Source: an uncultured Lachnospiraceae bacterium
Lineage (GTDB): Bacteria > Bacillota > Clostridia > Lachnospirales > Lachnospiraceae
Direction: 5' to 3'
DNA: 62,936 nt
Assembly (NCBI GenBank): GCA_944384155.1
Contig: CALWSG010000051.1
Span: 1-62,936 of the forward strand
How positions within the stretch are numbered: the first letter of the stretch is position 1; the number at the start of each line of letters is the position of its first letter. A model generated the notes under the pieces. The model ran no database searches. It saw nothing but the letters and a program-made list of their open reading frames with translations, and was not told the origin of the DNA. Below are positions 6,724 through 16,211 of the stretch, piece by piece. Both the position numbers and the translations under genes were made by a program.

Positions 6724-7419
6724 TTATTTTGTTTCACTGTTAATTTTTAATGTTTCATCACCTTTGCCTTTAAACAAATCAATTACAAGGCGAACTTCCC
6801 CTATTCCTATTTCCAGTTTTTTTGCAATATCAATATCAGTGCTTCCCTCACTATGCATTTTTAATATAATATCGTTTTTATTAAGAAGAAAATCGCTATC
6901 CTCCATAGCTTCAGCTTTATTGTCATCTATGGTCTTATTATTATCTGTCCCCTCTTCCCGGGTATTTTCCTTACTTAAAGCTTCCCCATCCTTTTTTAAA
7001 TCAGAAATTTTATTTTCCTTTATCATATTCTTAATACTAAGCTTTAATGCCTCAATATCCCTGACTGTATTTTTAAGGGTTTCCTCCTTCTCATTAAGCA
7101 TATTATATAAAAACATTACTTCCTCATGATTTTTGCTTATCTTATCAAGAATTTCCTCAGAATAACTGCCCACAGCCATTATCTTCTCATTAGTAAGCTT
7201 ATCAAGCTTAATTAAAGCATTTTCTATCTTTTCATCTATGGCAAGTGACAATTCCCTTTCTACTTCCTCTCTTGCAAGCTCCTGTGCAGCCCTTTTTACA
7301 TATTCTCCCATATCAATGTCTGACCCGCTGCTTTCTGATTCAAATTTTGAAGAAAGTAAATATGTAACCGCCACCAAAACAGCACCGGCTGACACTAAAA
7401 AAATCTCTATTGCTCCCAT
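6724..7419 (-). CDS. DUF6115-type membrane protein, SwrB-like by position, 231 aa
   Basis: Residues 4-21 form a single membrane segment, followed by about 130 residues of charged coiled coil with heptad-like spacing. A C-terminal helix-turn-helix-like unit follows (ILKMHSEGSTDIDIAKKLEI and then GEVRLVIDLFKG). This layout fits the DUF6115 family. In Bacillus subtilis the slot between sigD and rpsB holds swrB, a single-pass protein that promotes flagellar type III export activation. The same slot and architecture suggest an equivalent role, but that is inferred. It starts 2 nt after the stop of the upstream gene, so translation is likely coupled. Confidence 0.6.
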   Translation of the reverse strand: MGAIEIFLVSAGAVLVAVTYLLSSKFESESSGSDIDMGEYVKRAAQELAREEVERELSLAIDEKIENALIKLDKLTNEKIMAVGSYSEEILDKISKNHEEVMFLYNMLNEKEETLKNTVRDIEALKLSIKNMIKENKISDLKKDGEALSKENTREEGTDNNKTIDDNKAEAMEDSDFLLNKNDIILKMHSEGSTDIDIAKKLEIGIGEVRLVIDLFKGKGDETLKINSETK

Positions 7420-7421
7420 TG

Positions 7422-7742
7422 TTATATCCTTACGTCAAAGGCCGCCTTCTTTTTAACAGCAACCTTTCCGTCTTCCTCTTCCTCTTTTTTTCTGTTATGA
7501 TGTCCTCTGTTTTCCCCATTATATTCATTTTTCCCCTTTTCCTTGGCATCATATTTTTGCTGTTCATAATCTGCATTTTCCTTTTTTACTACATTTTCCT
7601 GCTTTTGCTGCAGCTCCTTTACATGATTGCCAAATATATTGGTCTGGTCCACATTTGCCTTATTGTCCTGATTAACCTTATATCCTGTAACATCCTGGCT
7701 TCTCTGAACCATTCCCTGCATTACCACCGGTCTTATTGCCAT
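7422..7742 (-). CDS. Conserved flagellar-cluster hypothetical protein, 106 aa
   Basis: A small, very hydrophilic protein: an N-terminal MAIRPVVMQGMVQRSQDV segment, then Gln/Asn/Lys/Glu-rich sequence ending in basic and acidic runs, so it is likely disordered. No signal peptide or membrane segment. It sits between fapA and the DUF6115 gene, with AAGGA upstream and a 2-nt gap downstream. I know of similar short proteins at this place in Lachnospiraceae fla clusters, but no function. It may be an assembly or export adaptor. Confidence 0.6.
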   Translation of the reverse strand: MAIRPVVMQGMVQRSQDVTGYKVNQDNKANVDQTNIFGNHVKELQQKQENVVKKENADYEQQKYDAKEKGKNEYNGENRGHHNRKKEEEEDGKVAVKKKAAFDVRI

Positions 7743-7776
7743 TTTCAGTCAATCCTTCCTTACTTCATCTGCTTAT

Positions 7777-9375
7777 TTAAAATAATGGGACAGCCTTTAT
7801 CTCCCCGTCTACCTTTTTATACTCACTGTGAATAACCTCTGAGTGAACATAAATATAATCTCCTGCCACTATAATTTTTGTTCCCGGATGTATTGACTTT
7901 ATTGCTCTTATCTTTGCATTTTCATTTTCCTCCAGCAGCTTTTCCGTCTCCTCAATCTCTGCAGCTGACGTCTTTATCTCTGATGTGTTAAGTATTATAT
8001 TTTTTGTAAGCTGTGCAAGCATAGGCTCCTTCTCCGGCTCTAAAACACCCATATCCTTTTTCTTTCTAAGCATTGTCAATACCTGCTGAAGTTTTTCATT
8101 CTCTGTGGTTTTTTCTGCAACAATATCCTTAAGTCTTTTTATTTTATCTCTTATTTCAGGGTCAATCCCAACCTCCACACATGTTGCAGTACCCATTGGC
8201 GAGCCTATAACGGCCGCCTCTATTAATGTTGAGGACCTTACATTTCCTCCTATAAGGCTGGCACTTTTTCCCCTTACATATACATCTCCCCTTGCTGATA
8301 TATTACTGTTTAAAATAGTATCAGTCTCCACATATCCCTCAACTTTTACATCAGCGCTCTCAATAAACTTTGAGATAAGATTTCCCTTTGCCACAATATT
8401 ACTCTTGCCCATTCCCTGTATTCCCCTGTGAAGAATAATATCTCCTCCTGCGGATATTTTCGCCCCCTCCACAACACCGAATACCTCCACATCTCCTGCT
8501 GCTTCTATTGCAAATCCTGTTCTTATATTTCCCTTTATGGTAATGCTTCCGTTATATGAAATATCACCTGTGGAATTATCAACATCTGCCGGAACATCAT
8601 AATTATCTGATACAAATACTTTGCCGTCCTCCAGTGTTGCATGACCGTTTACCCTTGATATAAGCTTAAGCCCGTCATCAGATAAATCCACATTATTTCC
8701 ATGCTTTAAAACAACTCTTGCAATCTTTTTGGGACGTATAATATTACCGTACACATCAGTTCCCGGAACACCCGGCACTTCCTTTGTCAGCACCGCAAGA
8801 ACATCTCCTGCCTTCACATTGCTTATGTTATTTAAATGATGAAAATCAACTGTTCCGTCTTCTCTTAAGCGTGGCTTTGCACTTCTGTCTGTCTGAAAAT
8901 TATATTCTATAGAAGCACTTTTACCCTCAACAGGCTTTTGTCCCTGTGCCACAATAATTTTCTCACAGTACCTTGGATTGTTTAAAAACTCACCTATTAC
9001 CCTGTCATCTATTCCAAATACTACCTTGGCAGCATTAATTGTCTTTACGATTTCCTCTTTTGTCATTCTTGAGCCATTACTGCTGCTTGGATAAAACACT
9101 GCTATTGCATACATCTTATCTGCAGTTACCTTTATATCCACAGACTCATCAAACCTGTAGCAGCCTTCATCACTTATCACTGCTTCACTTTCCATATCTC
9201 CTGAAATAAGCTCGTTTATCTTCATAAGGTCATAATTCTTTATGCCTGCCTTGTCTAAAAAAGCTATAACCTCATCAATCTTAAGCTTTTCTCCTTTTCC
9301 TATAGGAGGAAAATATCTCATCTTAACATTATTGCCTCCGTCTGTAATTTTAAAAAAACCATTTCTGTTATCCAT
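7777..9375 (-). CDS. fapA: FapA/DUF342 family polymer-forming protein, 532 aa
   Basis: Belongs to the flagellar assembly protein A (DUF342) family. The N-terminal 170 residues are the FapA N-domain. The middle region (about 170-400) is a right-handed beta-helix with repeating hydrophobic/Gly strands such as GDISYNGSITIKGN and AGDVEVFGVVEGAKISAGGD, of the polymer-forming kind. A coiled coil of about 70 residues and a short basic tail follow. In bacteria with polar flagella related proteins influence flagellar placement or number; in Clostridia the gene is usually found next to sigD, as here. AGGAG lies 8 nt before the start. Molecular role unresolved. Confidence 0.85.
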   Translation of the reverse strand: MDNRNGFFKITDGGNNVKMRYFPPIGKGEKLKIDEVIAFLDKAGIKNYDLMKINELISGDMESEAVISDEGCYRFDESVDIKVTADKMYAIAVFYPSSSNGSRMTKEEIVKTINAAKVVFGIDDRVIGEFLNNPRYCEKIIVAQGQKPVEGKSASIEYNFQTDRSAKPRLREDGTVDFHHLNNISNVKAGDVLAVLTKEVPGVPGTDVYGNIIRPKKIARVVLKHGNNVDLSDDGLKLISRVNGHATLEDGKVFVSDNYDVPADVDNSTGDISYNGSITIKGNIRTGFAIEAAGDVEVFGVVEGAKISAGGDIILHRGIQGMGKSNIVAKGNLISKFIESADVKVEGYVETDTILNSNISARGDVYVRGKSASLIGGNVRSSTLIEAAVIGSPMGTATCVEVGIDPEIRDKIKRLKDIVAEKTTENEKLQQVLTMLRKKKDMGVLEPEKEPMLAQLTKNIILNTSEIKTSAAEIEETEKLLEENENAKIRAIKSIHPGTKIIVAGDYIYVHSEVIHSEYKKVDGEIKAVPLF

Positions 9376-9414
9376 ACCATTTCTCCTAGTTTTAATTCTT
9401 ACCGGTAAACATTA

Positions 9415-10182
9415 TCACATTGTAAAAATATAGTCTGCCACATCACCAAGCTTTGTTTTCATCTTTGAAAGCGCCTTTGTATGAAGCTGTGAAATTCTTG
9501 ACTCTGATACCTCTAATATTTTACTAATCTCTTTCAATGTAAGCTCCTCATAGTAATATAGGAGTATTACCTTTCTTTCATTCTCTGTCAATGTCTCAAG
9601 GGACTGTGCAAGGAGCTTTTTCATCTCCTGCTTTTCAATAACATATTCAGGCTCTATAGACATATTATCCCTTATGGTGTCCATGCCCTTCTCACCATTA
9701 TTTTCCGCAAATTCGTCAAGTGATATTATATTTGTTATGTTAGCCTGTCCCTTCCAGCTTATATATTCTTCTTCTGTTATTCCAAGCTCTGCTGCTATAG
9801 CCTCATCTGTTGCAGCTTTTCCTGTATTCTGTTCTATTTTTGATATGGCACTGTCAATTCTTTTCTGCTTCTGTCTGAGTGATCTTGGAATCCAATCCAT
9901 TTTACGTATCTGATCAAGTATTGAGCCCCTTATTCTCAAACTGGCATATGTCTCAAACTTTATGCCCTTCTCATAATCAAATTTATCTATAGCATCAATT
10001 AACCCAAATATGCCATAACTTACCAAATCCTCATACTCTACATTATACCCAAGATACATACTGAGTCTGCCTGCCACAAGCTTCACAAGACCTGCATATT
10101 CAATTATTATCTTTTCTCTCAAAACTCCGCTTCCTGACTTTGAGTACTCCTCCCAAAGCCTTTTCTTTTCTGCTTCCGTCAT
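9415..10182 (-). CDS. fliA: Flagellar sigma factor (sigma-28/SigD/FliA), 255 aa
   Basis: Directs RNA polymerase to late flagellar genes such as flagellin and receptors. Region 2 is seen in EDLVSYGIFGLIDAIDKFDY and the following FETYASLRIRGSILDQIRKM, with the WIPRSLRQK of FliA/WhiG sigmas. Region 3 spans about 120-160, and region 4 has LTENERKVILLYYYEELTLK and EVSESRISQLHTKAL. Length is normal. GGGAG lies about 10 nt before the ATG. Its place after cheD and before rpsB equals that of sigD in Bacillus. I found no clear sigma-28 promoter inside the window, so its targets are presumably elsewhere. Confidence 0.95.
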   Translation of the reverse strand: MTEAEKKRLWEEYSKSGSGVLREKIIIEYAGLVKLVAGRLSMYLGYNVEYEDLVSYGIFGLIDAIDKFDYEKGIKFETYASLRIRGSILDQIRKMDWIPRSLRQKQKRIDSAISKIEQNTGKAATDEAIAAELGITEEEYISWKGQANITNIISLDEFAENNGEKGMDTIRDNMSIEPEYVIEKQEMKKLLAQSLETLTENERKVILLYYYEELTLKEISKILEVSESRISQLHTKALSKMKTKLGDVADYIFTM

Positions 10183-10201
10183 AAGCTATGTATCTCCCAT
10201 A

Positions 10202-10486
10202 TTATTCGTCCGGCTTTTCAGTTTCCTTAATATCTTTGGCTTCCTCTGCATTCATATCTTCTTCCTTTATTTCTTCCTGCAGCTCCTCCTCTGTTTCCTC
10301 AATAATAAAATTTTTTTCAACCCAAAACTTTATTATAAGTCCCAATACATAAAAAATCACAAGTACCGCAAATATGGTAAGCATTGCTTCCAATGCCTCG
10401 TATTTATTTAAAATTGTAACCGTACACGTTATCAATGCCGCTGTCAGGGACATTAATGCAGGTATATACTTTGTTTTCTCTTTCAC
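10202..10486 (-). CDS. Small two-helix membrane protein, 94 aa
   Basis: Two membrane segments at about residues 8-28 and 34-57 are followed by an acidic cytoplasmic tail dominated by Glu (EETEEELQEEIKEEDMNAEE). Family unknown. It sits between cheD and fliA with 14 and 19 nt gaps, so it belongs to the operon. The acidic tail could hold a positively charged partner such as a secreted anti-sigma factor, but nothing in the sequence shows this. Confidence 0.6.
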   Translation of the reverse strand: MKEKTKYIPALMSLTAALITCTVTILNKYEALEAMLTIFAVLVIFYVLGLIIKFWVEKNFIIEETEEELQEEIKEEDMNAEEAKDIKETEKPDE

Positions 10487-10500
10487 TTATCCAACCTCAT

Positions 10501-10989
10501 CTAAATAACCTTAAGGGGCTTCCCCACTGATTTTATTGTAAACATACCGTCCTCGGAATTTATAACTACAGTTCGTCCGTAATTACAGCCTGTATCCTCT
10601 GCTATAATGGGAATTCCCATTTCTCCCAGCTTTTTCTTAACGGCTGCAACATTATTGTCCCCCACACGCAGTGCCTTATTTGTCTCATTTGCAAAATGAA
10701 ACATATTGGCACCTCCTGCTATTTTTGCCACGAGCCTGCTTTTTGACGCACCTAACTTTTCCATAAGCCTTACTGTCTCCACAATGCCCGTATCTGCAAA
10801 TTTTGCTATATTGCTGTTATTTTTTATTGCTGTACTGTCAGGCAGCATAATATGTGCCAATCCCGTCACTTTGGTTCTGCTGTCATACAATGCAACTCCC
10901 ACACATGAACCTAATCCCAATGTTGTTAAACTGTCGGGATATTGGCATACCTTTAAATCTGCCATTCCAACCTTTATAACTTCACCCAT
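10501..10989 (-). CDS. cheD: Chemoreceptor glutamine deamidase CheD, 162 aa
   Basis: Deamidates glutamines of chemoreceptors and stimulates CheC. The catalytic pair is visible: Cys29 in LGLGSCVGVALYD and His46 in GLAHIMLPDS, matching the Cys27/His44 arrangement of the Thermotoga enzyme. Length is normal for the family. It lies 37 nt downstream of cheC; the two proteins form a complex, so co-transcription fits. The pair CheC/CheD without CheZ is the standard arrangement in Gram-positive chemotaxis. Confidence 0.95.
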   Translation of the reverse strand: MGEVIKVGMADLKVCQYPDSLTTLGLGSCVGVALYDSRTKVTGLAHIMLPDSTAIKNNSNIAKFADTGIVETVRLMEKLGASKSRLVAKIAGGANMFHFANETNKALRVGDNNVAAVKKKLGEMGIPIIAEDTGCNYGRTVVINSEDGMFTIKSVGKPLKVI

Positions 10990-11026
10990 AATGATGACCA
11001 GCCTTTCCGTTTCTTATCTCAGTGCA

Positions 11027-11650
11027 CTATACTCCAAGTGAATTTAATATAACATCGTATGACTCTAATTCCGGAATAAGCACAAAATAACCGTCTATAG
11101 CTGTTTCATCATCAAATCTTGTCTCAATAAGCAGCACCTTATCACCTATTTTCCCAAACTCTATAGCAGGTATGCTTAATATTGCACCTGCCATATCTAT
11201 CTGAAGATTAGGCACACTTGAAATAATTTTAAGCCTTGTAAGGTCTGACAATGCAGAAAGATATGCTCCTGTAATAATGTTTCCTATCTCGTTTAACGCC
11301 GAAAGCTGAATGGAAGAAAATTCCATTGCTTCGCCTCCCTCGTCATCAGCCATGCCCATAAGCTTATTTACCAGATGCTTAGCTGACTCTACTTCTAAGA
11401 GAAACATCATCATGCCGCTTATGTCTCCCTCCAGCAAAAGCATTATTCCTACCATAACAGTTTCTTCACTTCCCACCACATTAGCCAGCTCTGAAAAACC
11501 AAGCAAATCTACCTTTGGAACCTTCATATCTATTCTTGCATTAATCAGCTTTGCCAATGCGGTTGTTGCATTTCCTGCTCCTATATTGCCCAATTCCTTC
11601 AGCACATCAAACTGTACTGTATCCATATTTTCCAAATCGATTCTTGCCAT
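11027..11650 (-). CDS. cheC: CheY-P phosphatase CheC, 207 aa
   Basis: Removes phosphate from CheY-P. Both active-site signatures of the form (D/S)-X3-E-X2-N-X22-P are complete: D15-E19-N22-P45, and again in SALNEIGN with the proline 23 residues after the Asn. Both sites should therefore be active, as in Bacillus CheC. Length is normal. It follows cheW with an 80-nt gap and precedes its partner cheD. AAGGGA precedes the ATG at a normal distance. Confidence 0.95.
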   Translation of the reverse strand: MARIDLENMDTVQFDVLKELGNIGAGNATTALAKLINARIDMKVPKVDLLGFSELANVVGSEETVMVGIMLLLEGDISGMMMFLLEVESAKHLVNKLMGMADDEGGEAMEFSSIQLSALNEIGNIITGAYLSALSDLTRLKIISSVPNLQIDMAGAILSIPAIEFGKIGDKVLLIETRFDDETAIDGYFVLIPELESYDVILNSLGV

Positions 11651-11731
11651 ACTTTTCCCTTCCTAAAAATGCAGATTATGAGAAGTCAAAAAACTTCTCA
11701 TAATACCACTTTTTCATTTATATCTTATTGC

Positions 11732-12181
11732 TTAATTAACATCATCAATTACTCCGTTTACATTAAGCAGGGATATAAGATTGTCCTGGTTCTTGCCCAC
11801 TGCATTTATATATCTGGATTTTTCGTCCCTGCCGCTTTGTATCTTTTCAATATTGCTGCTTTCAAGAGATACTACTTCCTTTACATTATCCACTATTATT
11901 CCTATTGCCTCATGCTGTTCAGGCTTTAATATAATAATTCGTGTCTTATCTGTAAAAACATCATCCTCCAGCCCGAATTTTCTTCTGATACTCATAACGG
12001 GAACTATCTCACCTCTTAAATTGATTACTCCCATAAAATAATTCTGTGCTTTAGGCACTCTTGTTATTTTCTGCATTCTCACTATATTATCAACATACTT
12101 TATATCTATGCCATACTGCTCTATTCCCACATCAACCACTATGTACTGGGTTGACTGTACTTCAATCATATTGTCTTCCAT
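11732..12181 (-). CDS. cheW: Chemotaxis coupling protein CheW, 149 aa
   Basis: Links receptors to the CheA kinase. The SH3-like CheW fold is seen in QYIVVDVGIEQYGIDIKYVD, followed by the conserved NYFMGVINLRGEIVPV segment. The ATG at 12181 has GGGAGG 8 nt upstream and is preferred to a TTG two codons earlier. It starts 14 nt after cheA and is surely coupled with it. Length is normal, with no receiver domain, so it is CheW and not CheV. Confidence 0.95.
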   Translation of the reverse strand: MEDNMIEVQSTQYIVVDVGIEQYGIDIKYVDNIVRMQKITRVPKAQNYFMGVINLRGEIVPVMSIRRKFGLEDDVFTDKTRIIILKPEQHEAIGIIVDNVKEVVSLESSNIEKIQSGRDEKSRYINAVGKNQDNLISLLNVNGVIDDVN

Positions 12182-12195
12182 TTGCAATACCTCCC

Positions 12196-14280
12196 TTACA
12201 CTAATGTGTTTGCATCAAGAATCAATGCAACATCACCGTTACCAAGAATTGTAGCACCGCTGATAAGCTTATTGCCGTTATTAATATAGCTTCCAAGGGA
12301 TTTAATAACAATCTCCTGCTGTCCTATAAGCCTGTCCACAACAAGACCTGCCTGTTTTTCACCCTTCTTAATAATAACAACTGTAAGGTTTTCTTCCTCG
12401 TCCTCACCACTTTTCTCTATATCAAGAATTTCATCAAGACGTATAATCGGTATTACACTTCCTCTCAAGTTAATTACCTCCTTAGACTGCACATACTTTA
12501 TGTCTGTCTTCAATACATCCTCGATAGTCTGAATAGAGCCAAGGGAAATTGCATATTTCTCGTCTCCGATTTCAACCATAAGTGCCTGAATTATTGCAAG
12601 TGTAAGCGGAAGCCTTATAATAAAGCAGCTTCCCTCAGCAAGCTTTGTCTTAACCTCAATGTCACCGCCAAGAGCCTCTATCTTAGTCTTTACAACGTCA
12701 AGTCCCACTCCTCTTCCCGATACGTCGGATACTACCTTTGCAGTAGAAAAGCTTGGTCTGAACAGTAAATCAATAATCTCCTTATCTGACATTGTCTCAG
12801 CCTGCTCTTCAGTAATGGTTCCCTTTTCAATAGCCTTATTCTTTACTCCCTCTATGTCTATTCCATTTCCGTCATCCTTAACTTCAATAACAACATTATT
12901 TCCGTCCTGATATGCATTTAATATTATGCTTCCCACAGGATCCTTTCCTCTTTCTCTTCTTATCTCCTCACTCTCCAGTCCGTGATCTGCTGAGTTTCTA
13001 AGCAAATGCATAAGAGGATCTCCGATTTCATCAATAACTGTTCTGTCAAGCTCTGTATCCTCACCTGAAATAGTAAGCTTCATCTTTTTGTCAAGCTTCT
13101 TTGATAAATCTCTTACCATCTTAGGAAACTTTTGGGTAACTGTCTCAATAGGCATCATTCGCACCTTCATAACAGATTCGTGAAGATTTGTTGTTACTCT
13201 CTCAAGGTATTCTATCTGCTCATTAAAGCCGTTTGCCTTTTCCCTGTCATCAGAATTGCTGGCAGATACAAGACCATTCTTAGCTATTATAAGCTCAGAT
13301 ACAAGATTCATTAACACGTCAAGTTTCTCTATATCTACTCTTACGGAACGGTTTACAACAGGCTTTCCTCCTGAAACTGCCTTTACCGGAGCCGTCTGTT
13401 TTCCTGTATTTTCCTTGACAGAGGTATTTTCAGCCTTAGCTATCTCCTCTTTCTCCTCATGTCTTTCCTCTCTCTTATCCTCATGCTTTTCTACCTTAGG
13501 AAGCTCCGTAATAGCATCCATATCCACTCTTCTTATTTCCGATACACTGTTTATGGCATTTAAAACCTTTTCCTTTGTAGCTTCAGTCACAAACACTACT
13601 GAAAAATCAAGGTCAAACTTCTCATCCTCAATATCCTGAACTGATGGGTCTGACTTTATGACCTCACCTAACTCCTCCAAGGATTTAAATACGAGAAATG
13701 CTCTGGCCGCCTTTAATATACAGCTTTCATCCACGAATACCCTTATGGAAAATACATTCATATTCTTTCTGAATGCTTCACCTATGGCATTTACCTCAAA
13801 CTCGCTGAATTTAACCTGATAACCGGAACTATTATCCCCCTGCGGCTTATTCTCCTCTTTTTCTGCTTTTTTATTTGAGGTGCTATCATTTTCACTTTCA
13901 CCCTCAAGGAAACCGTTTAACAGCTTAATTATAGGCTCATTATCATTTGTTCCCTCATCTGCATTGTTCACTATCTCATCAAGATATGCCTCCAATGCAT
14001 CAAGACACTGAAATAATATATCTACCATATGAATTGTAACCTTTATATTCCCGTTTCTTACCTCGGAAAATACATTTTCCATCATATGTGTCAAATGCTG
14101 CATTCTCTTATATCCCATTGTGCCTGCCATGCCCTTAAGAGAATGTGCAGCCCTGAATATTTCGTTAATAACATCCGCATTTTCAGGCTCTGTCTCCAGT
14201 ATCATAAGCTGGTCGCTTAAATCCTGTAAATGCTCCTTTGTCTCATCAATAAATATCTCTAAGTATTGGCTAACGTCCAT
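12196..14280 (-). CDS. cheA: Chemotaxis histidine kinase CheA, 694 aa
   Basis: Autophosphorylates in response to receptors and passes phosphate to CheY and CheB. The Hpt domain carries His46 in FRAAHSLKGMAG. Then come the P2 CheY-binding domain (about 170-260), a charged linker, the P3 dimerisation helices, the HATPase with N box HLLRNSADHGLE, VKDDGNGID and GRGVGLDVVK, and a C-terminal CheW-like domain. The start codon overlaps the end of cheB by 11 nt, with GGGGGT 8 nt upstream, indicating translational coupling. Length is typical of Firmicutes CheA. Confidence 0.97.
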   Translation of the reverse strand: MDVSQYLEIFIDETKEHLQDLSDQLMILETEPENADVINEIFRAAHSLKGMAGTMGYKRMQHLTHMMENVFSEVRNGNIKVTIHMVDILFQCLDALEAYLDEIVNNADEGTNDNEPIIKLLNGFLEGESENDSTSNKKAEKEENKPQGDNSSGYQVKFSEFEVNAIGEAFRKNMNVFSIRVFVDESCILKAARAFLVFKSLEELGEVIKSDPSVQDIEDEKFDLDFSVVFVTEATKEKVLNAINSVSEIRRVDMDAITELPKVEKHEDKREERHEEKEEIAKAENTSVKENTGKQTAPVKAVSGGKPVVNRSVRVDIEKLDVLMNLVSELIIAKNGLVSASNSDDREKANGFNEQIEYLERVTTNLHESVMKVRMMPIETVTQKFPKMVRDLSKKLDKKMKLTISGEDTELDRTVIDEIGDPLMHLLRNSADHGLESEEIRRERGKDPVGSIILNAYQDGNNVVIEVKDDGNGIDIEGVKNKAIEKGTITEEQAETMSDKEIIDLLFRPSFSTAKVVSDVSGRGVGLDVVKTKIEALGGDIEVKTKLAEGSCFIIRLPLTLAIIQALMVEIGDEKYAISLGSIQTIEDVLKTDIKYVQSKEVINLRGSVIPIIRLDEILDIEKSGEDEEENLTVVIIKKGEKQAGLVVDRLIGQQEIVIKSLGSYINNGNKLISGATILGNGDVALILDANTLV

Positions 14281-15424
14281 TGTTTAGCACCCCCACGTTC
14301 TTAATAATTGCATCAGCTAACTGCTCTAAGGGCTTAACCTCATCAGACAGCTTTGCTTCTGCCACGGCTTTCGGCATACCGTATACAACAGATGTATCTG
14401 CATCCTGTGATATAACATAAATATTGTTTTTCTCTCCAAGTGCACCTATACCCGCTGTTCCGTCAGCACCCATTCCTGTCATTACCACACATGTTATCTC
14501 ATCATAGGATGAGCCTATAAGTGATTCATACATAAGGTTCGCACACGGTCTCAGTCCGCCTACTGCCGGTTCGTCTGTAGTTACTATCTTATAATCTGTT
14601 CCCTGCTTTTTTATCCTCATCTGCTTACCGCCCGGAGCTATATAGACCCAGCCCTTTTTTAGAATGTCACCATCAGCAGCTTCCTTTACGTTAATTTTGC
14701 TCATTTCATCAAGCCTTTGTGCAAGGGAATTGGTAAATCCTTTAGGCATATGCTGCACCAAAACCATTGGTGCATCTAAATTTGCCGGAAGTTTTGGAAT
14801 AACAGACTGCAATGCCCTGGGTCCTCCTGTAGAACAGGCCAGTGCTATCAGCTTGCTTTTTCCCACTTTGCTTCCCGCTAATTTTTTATGAGGTAAATAC
14901 GCATTTTTCTCAAGCCCGTATCTTCTTCCCGATGACGGAGTACTATTCTTACTTATTCTGAGACTTCCGAAATCAACATTGCTTTCTGGTTTCTTTCGGA
15001 CAGCAACAGTCTCATTCTCCAGTCCGGTTGCCAAACACAGCTTTTCCAATAACCGCTCTCTAAATGCTCCATTTCTAGCTTCTATGTAATTCTCCGGCTT
15101 CGTGACAAAATCAAATGCTCCACGCTCCAATGCTATAATCGTCTCGCTTGCACCTTCTTTTGTAAGGGTACTTACCATAAGCACGGTAATATTGATTTTA
15201 TTTTTCTGAAGCTGTTCCAAAAGCTCCAAACCATTCATCTTCGGCATATTAATATCTAATATTACACAGTCATATGCTCCGTGATTTTTTACAATACAAT
15301 CAAGTCCCTCAAGACCATTGTTTGCTAAATCTTTCACAATAAAGCGATTATCTGTTTTTATTATATCAGAAATCAGCCTTCTCATAAGTGCAGAGTCATC
15401 TACTATCAAAATATTTTTTTCCAT
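14270..15424 (-). CDS. cheB: Chemotaxis response regulator methylesterase CheB, 384 aa
   Basis: Removes methyl groups from receptor glutamates. The N-terminal receiver has the acidic pair in LIVDDSALMRR, phospho-acceptor Asp57 in CVILDINMPKMNG and Lys in FVTKP. After a linker of about 40 residues comes the C-terminal esterase with the catalytic serine in ACSTGGPRAL, histidine in LVQHMPKGFT and aspartate in VMTGMGADGTAG. The methyltransferase cheR that opposes it is not in this cluster and must be elsewhere. The gene overlaps cheA by 11 nt. Confidence 0.96.
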   Translation of the reverse strand: MEKNILIVDDSALMRRLISDIIKTDNRFIVKDLANNGLEGLDCIVKNHGAYDCVILDINMPKMNGLELLEQLQKNKINITVLMVSTLTKEGASETIIALERGAFDFVTKPENYIEARNGAFRERLLEKLCLATGLENETVAVRKKPESNVDFGSLRISKNSTPSSGRRYGLEKNAYLPHKKLAGSKVGKSKLIALACSTGGPRALQSVIPKLPANLDAPMVLVQHMPKGFTNSLAQRLDEMSKINVKEAADGDILKKGWVYIAPGGKQMRIKKQGTDYKIVTTDEPAVGGLRPCANLMYESLIGSSYDEITCVVMTGMGADGTAGIGALGEKNNIYVISQDADTSVVYGMPKAVAEAKLSDEVKPLEQLADAIIKNVGVLNNGR

Positions 15425-15448
15425 AAATATGCTTCACCGCCTTCCATC

Positions 15449-16189
15449 TTATATATCCTCATATAAACTGTTTTCTCTTTTTCTCCGCCGGCGTTCCTCC
15501 TCAAATATATACTTTATAAGAGACTCTCTGACGCCGCCCTGCATATTTATAAATTCAATTCTATGTTCATATAAGCCGTGACCTCTCCTTGCTTCACAGC
15601 TTATTATTACTCTTCCCATAAGCCCGTATATTTTTGTCTGCTCCTCATATGTAATCTCCAAAATCATAAAAATTTCCCGGTTCTTTTCAAGCTTTTGCCG
15701 GGATACAAAACGTATTCCCCCTCCACTTATGTCAATAGCAGTACCTTCATAAAAATCCTCGTTTTGTATTATTAAATTGCTGTTTTTGCCATATTCCTCA
15801 ACTTCCTCCCCTGATATTATCCGATACTGTATGTCTATCACACAGCCAAGTCTGTAATACTGCCTTCTCTGATACTTCTGAAGTGATGACGCAATTTCCA
15901 CAACAAGTACGAAAATCTGTCCTTCCTTATATCTGTCCCTTACTGTTATTCTCCCCTGATACAACCCGCCTGATGTGTAAAAGCAGGCGTCAAACCTTGA
16001 ATTTACCGGCAGCGGAATGATTTTCCCATGCTCAATAGGCATACTAATCTTTAGTTTTTCATCATCTATAATGTCAAGTATCTGACTTACAAAAACTCTG
16101 TTTTGATTTTTTGCATATTCCATGTTCTCAGAAGCAATGGTTCTTGTAAGCTCAATTTTATTTCCCACACCTAAAATTTTTGAAATCAT
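15449..16189 (-). CDS. PilZ-domain flagellar brake protein (YcgR-like), 246 aa
   Basis: The N-terminal 100 residues match the YcgR N-terminal domain. The PilZ domain follows, with the cyclic-di-GMP contact motif RRQYYRLGC and the second motif DISGGGIRF, so the ligand-binding residues (RxxxR and DxSxxG) are intact. YcgR-type proteins bind the motor stator or rotor when c-di-GMP is high and slow rotation. Location between flhG and cheB supports a motility role and implies that c-di-GMP signalling exists in this organism. A symbol is not given because the Bacillus homologue is called ypfA. Confidence 0.88.
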   Translation of the reverse strand: MISKILGVGNKIELTRTIASENMEYAKNQNRVFVSQILDIIDDEKLKISMPIEHGKIIPLPVNSRFDACFYTSGGLYQGRITVRDRYKEGQIFVLVVEIASSLQKYQRRQYYRLGCVIDIQYRIISGEEVEEYGKNSNLIIQNEDFYEGTAIDISGGGIRFVSRQKLEKNREIFMILEITYEEQTKIYGLMGRVIISCEARRGHGLYEHRIEFINMQGGVRESLIKYIFEEERRRRKRENSLYEDI

Positions 16190-16211
16190 AACCTGCCTCC
16201 TAATGCCTCAC

